This document shows, piece by piece, positions 11,275 to 22,100 of a DNA stretch of 64,000 nucleotides. The notes below the pieces were generated by a model, which saw only the letters and a program-made list of their open reading frames with translations, did not search any database and was not told where the DNA came from. This DNA is from Eustoma russellianum. Taxonomy: Eukaryota; Streptophyta; Magnoliopsida; Gentianales; Gentianaceae. Positions within the stretch are counted from its first letter, which is position 1. Every line of letters begins with the position of its first letter. The position numbers and the translations under genes were made by a program. The stretch covers positions 10,294,010 to 10,358,009 of the forward strand of contig AP025065.1 of the NCBI GenBank assembly GCA_036186865.1, written 5' to 3'.

Positions 11275-12946
11275 CTTTATGCCTTATACATATATATGTT
11301 CACATATGTAATAAAATTATTGTATTTCAAACTTTTATATATACTGCCGTATATACATATGTATGTATACACTATAATTTTAATTATATACATATACATA
11401 TATATATAATATATATTTTCACTTTATACATTTTACCTATATATGCACAATATATAAAATAAAGCTATTCTTATTTCATAAAATAGATTAGGTCCGTGTA
11501 TTTATTCTAGATGTATACGTACCTTTATATTTTTGTCAAGCTTGTATTTATATTTTATATATATGTTTATTTCATTTAAGTTATACCTTTAGGTCCATTT
11601 TCAATCCATGGCCGTGTGTATACACCTATGTATATACATTTATATTTTCGTCTCTTATGAACATAATATTACATATTCTTGAAACGCAAATTTGAACATA
11701 CATCATGGATGATCCTTTTTGTATGAACACACACACACACACACTATATATATATATATAGATCTTGGAAAATCCATGAAGGATCTAGGAAGAGTACTTG
11801 TCTTGGTTCACTTTTCTTATCCTAAAAGTGGTGTTTCTTCACTTAGTTTGGAAGAAAATGTCTTCTTCCCTCTTCTTTGAAGCCACGGTTTTGAAAAGAA
11901 GAATAGTAGTGTTAGTGTGCAACTTATGAAGGTAAGAAGTTGAAGAAATTTAGCTTAGATCCATAGAGTTTCTTACCTTGTTCTTTATTTATTCAAAGTC
12001 CTACAACTTTCTTGAAACACCCTTGAATGATGGAGGCTTATGATGCTTGATTTGGATAATGTTGGTGCAAAGAAAAGAGAAGAAGAAACCCTCTTGTTCT
12101 TGAGAGTAACTCTCGGCCATGAAGGTAGAACAAAGGCTTGGAAGACTTGTTGTTTATTTGAAAAAGAAATAGAAGAAGTTGGGTTGAAGATGGAGAAAGT
12201 AATAGGAAGAAGAGAGGGTTACAGTTTGGGTTGTGAGGGAGGAGAGAAGAAGAAGGAATGATGATGGTAGATGGAGAAAAGATGGAAGTAGTAAAAGTTG
12301 TAAGATGTAGAGTGTATGAATGGGTAAAGGAGGAGAGGATTTTTCTCCTTTTGTCTTGAAATTTCGGTTGAAATGTGGAGGGGAGGGAAGATGACGTGAG
12401 GTGAGGGGGAGGGAAAAAGAAGAAGAAAAGTGTAATGGGTTTTGGTAGTATTAGGTGTAAAGGATGATGTGATGGGTGTAAGAGAGGTGTAAGAAAGAAA
12501 AGTAGATGGGGACTTGTGGGAGGGGTAGGGGCGGCTATAGGGTCCTTTAGGGGAGGAGAGAGTTTGTCTTTTGTGCCATGTAGGATAAAGTGGAAGAAAA
12601 TATGGTAATTGGGTAAATGTGTATAGTGTAATTATCGTAATGGATATTTTTATTTAGTTTAATTTATACCTACTGACTTATGATGCTACCGACTAATTTA
12701 TTTAAATTATATCGTAAGTTCGAAACATTTGTTATCTAGTCCCGCCAAGTCTCGCTATATCCGTTAACTTATTGCTCGGTTATTTGTCTGACCGTTTCTA
12801 ACCCGATATACAATGTCGATGTCTTTATTAATCCTAAATAAAAATTTAAATTCAATCGAAATTTTATCGACACCGCATTCGCGTTCTATTTTCTATCATC
12901 TTATTTCACTTTCCACTGACCCGAAAATGCGGGTTGTAACATAGTC

Positions 12947-14811
12947 AACCTAGGAATTGGTGGTACATAAAAGATAAACATAAATACCCTAAAGAGTTAA
13001 CCATTGGTGATCCGAGTGATGGGGTTAGAACACGTAGGAATATAAGTCAGGCTGAAAGGTATAGCTTAATTTCACACTTTGAATCTAAGAATGTTAAGAA
13101 AGCTTTAGGTGATATATCATGGTAGATGCTATGCATGAGGAGTTAAATCAATTTACCCGAAACAACGTGTGTGATTTAGTTCCTAAACCGAAAATAAATT
13201 CATTATATGGACAAAATGGGTATTTAGGAATAAAATAGATGAACAAAGAAACATCACACGAAATAAGGCTAGACTAGTGGCACAAGGTTATAATCAACAT
13301 GAAGGAATCGATTATGAAGAAACCTTTGCACCCGTTTCATGACTTGAAGCAATTAGGTTACTACTTGCTATCGCAAGTCTAAGTAACATTAAACTTTTCC
13401 AAATAGATGTTAAGAGTGATTTCTTAAATGAATACATCCAAGAAGAGGTATTTGTCAAAAAAAAAATCCTGGATTCGAGGATCCAAAAAATCCTAACCAC
13501 GTGTAAAAATTAAGAAAGCTTTATATGGATTGAAACAAGCTCGTATGATAGATTTGCAAACTTTCTGATGGCAAATTATTATCAAAGGGGACCATAGACA
13601 ACACACTATTTCTAAGAAGAAAAGATAATAACTTATTAATAGTCAAATCTATGTAGATGACATAATCTTTGGTTCAACCAACCCTACCATAGTAAAATAC
13701 TTCGAAGAATGTATGAAGTCAGAATTTGAGATGTCAATGGTAAGAGAATTGAACTACTTTTTAGGGTTACAAATCAAACAAACCCTTCAAGGAATCCATA
13801 TTAGCCAACTTAAGTATATCAGTAATATAATTAAGAAGTTTGGATTTGAATAATTGAAACCAACAACCACCCTAATGAGTGTTAGTACCAAATTAGACAA
13901 AGATGAAAACGGAAAACCTTTTGATGACACACTGTATAGGTCTATGATTCGATCATTGTATATTTAACCACATCAAGACCTGATATAATATATAGTGTGT
14001 GTATGTGTGCTAGGTTTGAATCTTGTTCAAAGGTATTCCATTATAATGCAGTGAAAAAGATATTTAGGTATATTAAACATACACCTCATTTAGGATTTTG
14101 GTATAATAGAAACTCTAAGTTAGAATCGTATGCATTTAGTGACGCTGATTATGGTAGTTGTAAGATAGATAAAAAAAATCCATGAGCGGGACTTGTCAAT
14201 TTATATGAACCAACTTGATTTCGCGGTTTTGGCATTATAATGAATAAGATTCCAATTTTCTGTGATAACACGAGTGCAATCAATCTTTTTCGGAATACGA
14301 TACTTCATTCTAAGGCTAAACACATACAAGTTAGATACCATTTCTTACGAGACCATGTTCAAAACGGAGATATAACTATAGAACATGTAAGAACTGATCA
14401 TCAGGTTGCTGATATTTTCACCAATATCCCTTACTCAAGCCACTTTTGAAACCTTGCAAGCCAGATTAGCTATGATGACCTACGATACAATTGCATAATT
14501 CTATCTTTTGCATGATTTGCAAAATAAAGAGCCAGAAAAGAACATGATTTTAGATTTTAAGTCATGGTCTTAAGATTGAATAATAAGTTCAATTTGTTCG
14601 GAGCATAGGTTAAGGGAGAGATTATAAGTTGAGGGGGTGCACATATGTTAAAAATGCGTATATAAAAAGAATTTGAAAACAATTGGTATAGGATTGGTGA
14701 GTTTTTCAAAACAATTAGTATAGAATTGGTTAATATGTGATAACAATTGGTAAAATTTTGTGACATTAAAATCATGTAGAGTTATTTTGGAAATCATCCA
14801 AAAGGGGAGAA
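12947..14811 (+). pseudogene. SIRE-type Ty1/copia pol remnant (reverse transcriptase and RNase H)
   Basis: Pieces in several frames spell a decayed copia polyprotein. They include KELTIGDPSDGVRTRRN near 12990, the reverse-transcriptase start (...KALGDIS), a YVDDIIFGSTN active-site block near 13650, and NYFLGLQIKQTLQGIHIS (13750-13800). RNase H follows (13997-14185, VKKIFRYIKHTPHLGFWYN...DADYG), then IPIFCDNTSAINL and VRYHFLRDHVQNGDITIEHV (14240-14449). Stops and frameshifts are frequent. The same domains occur in better condition on the - strand at 41711-43409. The 5' end is cut by the gypsy insertion at 12941. A polypurine tract (AAAAGGGGAGAA, 14800-14811) abuts the 3' LTR. Confidence 0.85.
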
Positions 14812-17395
14812 TGTTGAGAAATATGTTTGGATCATTTTCAATGTTCTGATTTTAAGTGTTTAATACTTAAGAATATCATACATGATGTTATAAATGATGA
14901 AAAGTTGAATAAGTGAAGAAAAAAGATATCGATCTCTCAGGTTTATACACTTCGATCGATCGATGTACATCAATCCCTCATATCGATCAATCCATGTAAA
15001 AAAGAGAAAAACCAAGACCTTAATGCGAGACATCGATCTCTAAACCTAAGACACATCGATCGATGTACACTTCAATCCCTCATATCGATTTATCGATGTA
15101 AGGCAGAATCAAAACCAGGACCTCACTGTGAGACATCGATCTCTCAAGCAGAGGCACTTCGATCGATCGATGTCTAGGGTTTCTAGGAAAATTGTCTAAA
15201 ATGTGATAAAATGATTGTTTTCATTTGCATATGTCTCATATATGATTATTGTGATTTTATTACTTGTTTTTGATGATTATAAATATGTCTTGTAACTAAT
15301 GTACCTTGGAAGTTTCTACAACTTACCAAAAGGGCAAAAGTGGTATTTTGAGTTCTTGTAGATACATGACACGGAGAAATTCTTACAAGGACTTCTTTTA
15401 TGTCTTATTTATCATCACAAAGGTGTCCTTATATTTATTTCTGACCATCACAGTCATTTTTAGAGTTTTCTATCACTAAGGGTATTTTTGTCATTTTACC
15501 TCCCGAGGGTATTTTGGTCTTTTTACTCAAGTACAACATTTGAGTTGGATATTATCTTTATTATGGAGCTCATTCATGATTTTCTTGAAGATTATATCAT
15601 GGTTATCTATTCTATTTTCTATTTGGTGATATTATCGACAGTGGCGGGATATGTGACAGTTTTCGATGTCACATTCTATTTTTCTTCTTGAATATTTTTA
15701 TGGTTATATTATTGGAGATTCTCATCTACATTTTTGCAGAGAATTTGACGTGTTATTGATACAAAATTCACAACAACTTACAAGGAGAAAATTGTGGGAA
15801 TTTTGAACTATATGTTGACAAAGTCTTGTCAACTTTCATCTATTGATTTCTCTTCAACTAATATGAAGTTGTACATGTATATATGCCTAAAAAATGTGGT
15901 GATCTATGTGTCAAAGGTGTCTTAATCATTTTATGACTCGTGTACAAGCGGACCAACCAAAAACAAATTGCCAACTTGGAAATTTCAAAATGGTGGCAAG
16001 GGCTAGGAGCTGTTTTCATTCAAAAACTGCAGCCTCACATGTCCTATTGTCTTGCCAAGGAGTTGAGGTAATCTTTGAAGGAATATGACATCTTAATCCT
16101 TCTTATTATCTTCATAATTTTCAAGACAATCCAAGGTGGAAAATCGAACAAAGATGACAAGGTGGACCAATCATTCATTTTGAAGTTGCCAAGTGTACAA
16201 GATGTTTAGATGGCCAACCAATGATGTGAAGACATTTAAGATTTGATGATGAATACTATAACACATTGACATTCTTATCTTCAAGGCTCATTTCACACTA
16301 TAAATAGAAGGCAAGGTGGAGAAGAGAAGACACACACTTGAAAGCAAAGTTAAAGTTCATAGTCTTGCTATTCTCTCTTCTCTCATTTCTTGTTCATACT
16401 TTGTGTAGCTAAGGTGTTCCATTGATAGTTGTCCTATAGCTACATTATATACCTCTTGTTTCATATTTTGTAAGCTTGATTAGCCAATTTTATAAGCTAT
16501 ACCAATAGGTGTTTGAGGTTTTGCAACCAAAGTTGCATAGAGTTGCTTTGCCAAGTCTTGAATAGAGTTGGTGTGTAACTCAAGGATCAAGCTAGATTCT
16601 TCTTGTTGTATTGGTGTCATTTCATAGTGAAATCTAAGGAAATGTGCTCTTTGGTACTGGAATAGGTCACATTAACCGAACAAAGATAAATTATTGGTGT
16701 TCTTGTCTTGCTTCTACTTTTATGCATTCTGCCCCTTTTCACTATAGTTTTCACCCAAATTCACACAACTTGAAAAAAATAGTAAAACATTTTTAAAACC
16801 CGTGATTTTTGTTGGAGTTATACTTCAGACTATTAGCTTTCATTTTCAACAAGAATCACTCGATTTGAACAAAGGAAAAGTTAGTATTTCAGTCTTTGAA
16901 AGATAACTGCTTCATTCTGGCTGCAATCTGACTAGTTTCTAAGAAATGTGCATTCTGATTTTATTAAGCACAATTTCAGTTCAAAACTTTCTAGACACAT
17001 AAACTAGACATCTTAAGAAGCATTTTGATATAAATATCAATCTTTTTGACTTAGTAAACGAAGAGATATAGGCTTTCAAAATTCAGCAATATGCTGTCCA
17101 AAACTGTTCAGATTGACCATCTGAATCTTTTTATTTGTTTGAAAGGTCAACGATGTTATTTTTAGCTCATTTTTGGACAGAGTATGCATAAGATATTAAA
17201 ATTGAGTTCTGGAAATTTTTATAATTTTTGGAGTTGTGTTCTGAGATTTGTGAATTTTTCAAAAACGGGTACTGAATCTGAGTAGCTCTCATATTCTGTT
17301 TTGAGATAATTTTTGTTTAAGGATAGAAGTGTAATTTCCACTAACAACTATTCACCCCCTCTAGTGGTGTTTATTGCAGGTGTTACGGTCCAACA
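14812..17395 (+). mobile_element. 3' LTR of the SIRE-type copia element (2.58 kb)
   Basis: The LTR begins TGTTGAGAA right after the polypurine tract and ends GGTCCAACA, giving the TGTTG/CAACA termini expected of copia LTRs. It holds about 2.5 tandem copies of a roughly 100-bp unit with CGATCGATCG palindromes (14930-15173), a CACACTATAAATAGA TATA-like box (16297-16311), an imperfect hairpin GAATCTGAG-TAGCT-CTCATATTC (17274-17296), and a terminal TATTCACCCCCTCTAGTGGTG block (17350-17370). Confidence 0.85.
14930..15173 (+). repeat. Tandem palindrome array, about 2.5 units of about 100 bp
   Basis: Each unit opens (A/G)ACATCGATCTCT(C/A)A, carries a (ACTT)CGATCGATCGATGT near-palindrome, then a TCAATCCCTCATATCGAT phrase. 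Units begin at about 14930, 15030 and 15133. The full motif is at 14949-14966 and 15156-15173. Array position within the LTR matches 2021-2136. Confidence 0.85.
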
Positions 17396-17399
17396 ATAT

Positions 17400-17785
17400 A
17401 TGCACAAATAATTAAAGACAAAGACAAGCACAAAAAATGCAAAGTCAACCTAAAGTGTAGAGAGTATCTAAGCTTTTAAATATACTCTAAGGTGTCCCTA
17501 TAATATGCCAAAACCTCGTTAACCTTAATCATCTGCCTCCGTGAACTCCTGTCTTGGACCATGTACTCATGGAAGTTCAGATCTAGTAGGTTATGCCTCC
17601 ACTCGTTCCAATTCGGTTTGAGCCTGCCTTTACTCTTCTTCCCCTCAACAATGAGGCTTTCAACTACTTTGACAGACGCCGTTGTCTATCTCCTCTTGAT
17701 ATGCTCAAACCATCTCAGTCTCTCCTTCTTTATCTTATCTGCTATACTAGCCACCCCTAACCTTTCCCTAAGTACCTCATTTCAT
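17400..17785 (-). pseudogene. RTE-clade LINE fragment (C-terminus and 3' UTR)
   Basis: Read on the - strand, this matches the last 250 bp of coding DNA plus the 3' UTR of the RTE at 32629-32888/36354-36430: RLGVASIADKIK, then RWF-H-KRR, ESLIVEG-KSKGRL, MVQDRSS, and the non-coding TTTAGGTTGACTTT phrase. It starts abruptly at 17785, as expected for 5' truncation. Its 3' tail is cut off by the SIRE LTR at 17395. Stops interrupt it. Confidence 0.85.
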
Positions 17786-18480
17786 GGCGGTGTATTAGGA
17801 ACTGTATTTATGAATTTGATTGGATCGTACGAAGTAGATATCAACTTCATTTCTTTTAAAATACAAAAACAAGAAACTTCATTTTGAGTTCTTAGAAAAA
17901 CCTAAACTAAATTTTTTTTTTGTAGTTTATAACTTATCTAGGTGTTCCTCTATCTATTCATTTCTACTAACATAAAATGCAGCACACTTCGAGGAGACTT
18001 AGATTTTTGTACCAATTCTTTATATTCTAAATTTTGGATTTTCTTTTTACGAATTCAGCATTCCTTTAAATTAGATTAGATCCTCTGGATTCTGATACCA
18101 ATATCCTATTCCAAATAAAAAAGATAAACAAACACAACAAATAAAAATTTATAATTCTAAAAGGTCTACTCTACATCTATTACAGGTGGTTGATCCTGAT
18201 GATGAGGATTTTGTAGATGTAAGAATTGGAGAGCTCATTCTAGAATCCATTCATCTGGAAGAGAATTATCTTTCTATGTTATTGTTCTTGAAATTACAGC
18301 GTTAGATCTAATTAAATCTGTGCGCAATAACACAATTTTTCCTTTTCTTAAAGAATTTTCTATTTTCGTAAACAATATTTTTATTTTGTATGAATTTTAA
18401 TTCTTTCATACCATAGACAGCATAATCAAAAAATAAATTTTGTTGAAAATTATGTTTAACATAAATTGTAAATTAAATCA
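17786..18480. other. AT-rich intergenic DNA, no supported gene
   Basis: No coding region or clear repeat is seen. A TGGTATCAGAATCC-like sequence on the - strand at about 18089 resembles a primer binding site but has no LTR next to it. An acidic stretch at 18187-18220 with splice-like borders cannot be tied to any gene. Confidence 0.5.
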
Positions 18481-19136
18481 CCAACACCAAACCTATCCTG
18501 TTGGATTTCGCTGTAGCTTTACCTTTTTATTTTAATTTCCAGACGTCAATTTGTTTCTCCATTATGGCTTTCCTCCACCTGTGTTTCTTTCTCTCTCTCT
18601 CTGGGCTTATCAAATCACGACATCCTCAAAATGTACATTAAAGAATGATAATTTATTTGCCGCGCCGGGCTGTCCGGGCCCGTTCTCTTCCCACTTCTCC
18701 AGCAGAACATCAAAATCCCTATTTTTATTCTCTTAACTGTGCATTCTTTTACTATTGTCTCACATCTTGTCTCCTTTTTCAATAGTTTTCTCTTGGATCA
18801 GTTAGTTCGTTGGCCCTTGAACTGAGTAATTAGGGTTCTATATTTATTTTGGTTCCGGTGGGTCATCATAATTGCAATAGTCAGCAGCTTTTGTTTTAGG
18901 GTTCTGATCTACATTCTGTATGCACGGAAAATGGTTTAAGAGAGAGGATATACAGTTGGCGAAGCGCATTGTGATTTGTGATTACCTGTTTTTGAAAAAA
19001 TTTCTATTGCTTGAGGGGCTCGGTGCTGAGCAGAGGTGACAATTGAAGTAATTCACCTCTCCCTTGACGAGCTTCTTTCTCCTACTTGTTATCGGTCATA
19101 GGAAGCGAAAGTTGCATTACGATCCAGTCCAAAGAT
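18481..19136 (+). promoter_or_regulatory. Probable promoter and 5' UTR of the NPSN gene
   Basis: This region precedes the SNARE start codon. It holds pyrimidine-rich patches common in plant core promoters and leaders (TTTCTCTCTCTCTCTGGG near 18588-18605; CTTCTTTCTCCTACTTG near 19071) and an AT-rich TATATTTATTT near 18840. The transcription start cannot be placed without transcript data. Confidence 0.45.
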
Positions 19137-22100
19137 ATGGCTAACTTGGACTTGCAAATGAGCTCTCAGATGGAGCAGATCCATGGTGAAATCCATGACA
19201 ACTTTCGTGCTCTGGCGTAATTTTTCTCCCTCTGTACATAATTTAGCCTCCTGCAAGTTCGTTTCTTTACGTTTTAATTGGACGACCCTGCTAATCTTGT
19301 TGAGCTATTGCCTGCTTGCTTTTCGTTGAAGTCAACTATGGCTCTGGGCCTCTGGCTAATCTCTCTCTCCCCCCCCCCCCCAAANNNNNNNNNNCCCCCC
19401 AAATCTCTTTTCCTGTGTGGAGGTTTCCCATTTTTATCATCCGTCCTTTAGCATATTGCTTGTATTAATGTTGTGTTTGATTTCCATCATTGCATCTTTT
19501 TAGATATTGGTGTTTCCACTATTGTTCCGTGCTGTATATTTGTTGTTTTTTGTAAGCCGAAAAACGAGAAAGATGCTTAGGGTTATGTATTGTTTCTTTT
19601 GCTTTCTAGCGCTATTTGTGGTGGCTGAGGGTATAAGGGTGATATTATTTAGTTGTAATAATTTTTTTATCTATTTCCAGAAATGGCTTTCAAAAGCTGG
19701 ATAAGATCAAGGACTCCAACAGACAAAGTAAACAGCTGGAAGAACTTACTGGGAAGATGAGGGAGTGCAAAAGGTACATTGTCTATTTTCCGTTCTCATC
19801 CTTTGTTTTCTGAGTTCATATTTCTAGATGATATACTACTATATTTCTTAAGCCACCGTTTGAAACTATGATTATAATAGTGATTTACATCATATGATTT
19901 AAATCATGTTTGGATTCTGTTGATTTAAATCATCTGAGTCAATTGATGTTTGTGCTTTACGTCTAGTTTAGATATAGTATAAATTGTTCAATATTTATTC
20001 ATGCTGGTCCTTCTAACGCGTTCTTCAATTCAAGGTAATTGATTTTTACAGATAGTGTATTATTTTGTGCAAGAATTAATTGCTTGGATGGTGTAAAAGT
20101 ATAAAAGATAAATAGCCGAGTTAAAAATTTGTTGGGAACTCTGTCTTGGTAATAATCATGATCGTAATCGGGCTGCCAAGTGATAGCTAAAAGCCTGGGA
20201 GACCGAACTTGTTTAAAAGGTAGGTAGATCTTTTATATGCTGTAGTTATTAATGGATTACCTGCCATCGTCAACATTAGCATTTTGTGGCATTTATTTCT
20301 GATGCGTTTATTTGCTGCTTACAATTTCCTTATATTTGATTCCAGTTATTTACTTATGCTTGTAAATTTCATGCTCTTTGAAGCATACTCATGTAGACTC
20401 TACAATTTCCTAGTACAAAGCTACTAATCGTTAACTGGTTCCACTAGAGATTCTTTAAGTGTCGCGAAGCTATGTATGTTCTTTATTATCAACTATGCCT
20501 AATAATGAATTGCATCGGCATAAATTGGTATTGTCTAGAATGAGGGGATTGAGAGATGCCTCCATAATGAGACATATTCGATTGGGAGAAAAGAAAAGAA
20601 TTGGGAGAAAATAAAATTTCATCAATTAATTCTGTTCACTCGGCCAACTATTGTGTACACATTATTGGAATGGTTAAAATTGCGGATATCAAGACGTACT
20701 TGTATGGAACACTTCAAGGTTGCTGTTTTGGCTTGGCATTTCATTGCACTAGTAATGGTCCATTTCTTCACACAAACTTGTGAGGAAACCGAAATATGAG
20801 GGCACAGTTAGTTACAAACAAAAGGTGCGAGAATCAATTGCTTCGATGGTGGAAAAGTTTAAACGAGAAGTAGCCAAGTTAAAACCTCATTGGGAACTGT
20901 GTTTTGATAATTATTATTATAATCCGGTTGCGAAGCGGCACCTAATAGCCTGAGGGACAAACTTGTTGAGAAGGTTGATAGATTTTCTATATCCTGTAGT
21001 TGTTGATGAATAAGCTGCCGTCGTCAATTGTCTGTTTACAATTTCCTTATATTTCATTCCAGTTATTTACTTATTTACGTAAATTTTCACGCTCTTTAAT
21101 GCATGCCCATGTAGACTATGATTTCCTAAGCAAAAAAGCTGCTAATTATTAACTGGTTTCCCTGGGTATTCTTTAAGGGAAGTTTAGGCCGAGAAAGATG
21201 TAATCACCTCTTAAACGAAAGGCTTCAGCTCCAGACGCGAGCAAAAAGCGTCAACCAATACCTTTCTCCTGTACGTTAGGCAGTCCATTGCAAGGGACTT
21301 GGTGCTCAATCATGCCATATGCTATTGGAATCCCATCCCACCTTATTTACAATGAACCCTGAAAGAGACTACAGCAGACGAAAGAAAGTGCATTTAGTCA
21401 TTAGAATTGCTAAGCTATGTATGACCTCTATGATCATTTGTGCTTGACAACAAAGTGCATTGGTGTGAATTGGTATAGTTTAGAATGAGGGAATTAAGAA
21501 ATATCTCCATGCTAACGTAAACTGAATTGGGAGAAAATAATTCCTTCATCAACTAGTTCTGTGTACCACCAGCTACTGTGTACACATTACTTGAATGGTC
21601 AAAATTGCGTTATCAAGATGTACTTGTATGCTTGAAACACTTCAAGGTTGCTGGTTTGGCTTCAGGGCATTTCTGTTAGTGATCCATTCCTTCACATGAA
21701 CTTTTGAGAAACTCTAATAAGAGGGGGACAGTTCGAGTCCCTTGTTCTGGTTGCTGAAGGTCTCTCTTCTGATTTTGTAAAACTAGGCTACGTTATGAAC
21801 CTTAAAATATGTTTTCTGAATAGCATCCAAAATCCCCTTTGCAGTCTTGAGAATCACACACGTACTGCTAATCCGCGATAGCATTGAGTTCCATGTCCGT
21901 GATCTTACAAGTAAATACTCTTCATGCCTCAAATTTAGGTTCCTCTTTTGCAGTACCTGTGCCCAAAAAGTGACTTACCTTCCCTTTGGGCTCTTCCTAA
22001 CAGATATGACCATTTGAAGTAGATCTTTTATAGTCAGACAGTATGCTGCTTGAATGGTTGTTGTAATCTCCTGTTGAAACAGTAGTAGTATTCTTACTTG

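Larger units (their letters stand above)
8605..12941 (-). mobile_element. 5' LTR (4.3 kb) of the - strand Ty3/gypsy derivative
   Basis: On the - strand it runs from TGTTACAACCCGC at 12941 to ...GGGGAGCTACA at 8605. It holds a pyrimidine-rich leader, a CAAGGTAAG donor-like site (11971-11980), AT-rich DNA with (TA)n and (CA)n, and toward its 3' end a short inverted repeat TCATAACA...TGTTATGA (9551-9585). A final GTACTTCGCGTAGTGGAGTACG block lies close to the end. It inserted into SIRE copia pol: the coding match resumes at about 12947. The next five bases, TAGTC (12942-12946), would be the target duplication, but the left partner is lost. Confidence 0.8.

Noticed and set aside
18075..18110. Primer-binding-site-like TGGTATCAGAATCC on the - strand
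   Set aside because: No LTR terminus, polypurine tract or coding remnant next to it.
18187..18300. Possible acidic exon with splice-like borders
   Set aside because: No partner exons and no recognised protein; too short to support.
21735..21760. tRNA-like GTTCGAGTCCC box in NPSN intron 2
   Set aside because: No box A at the right distance and no cloverleaf pairing.
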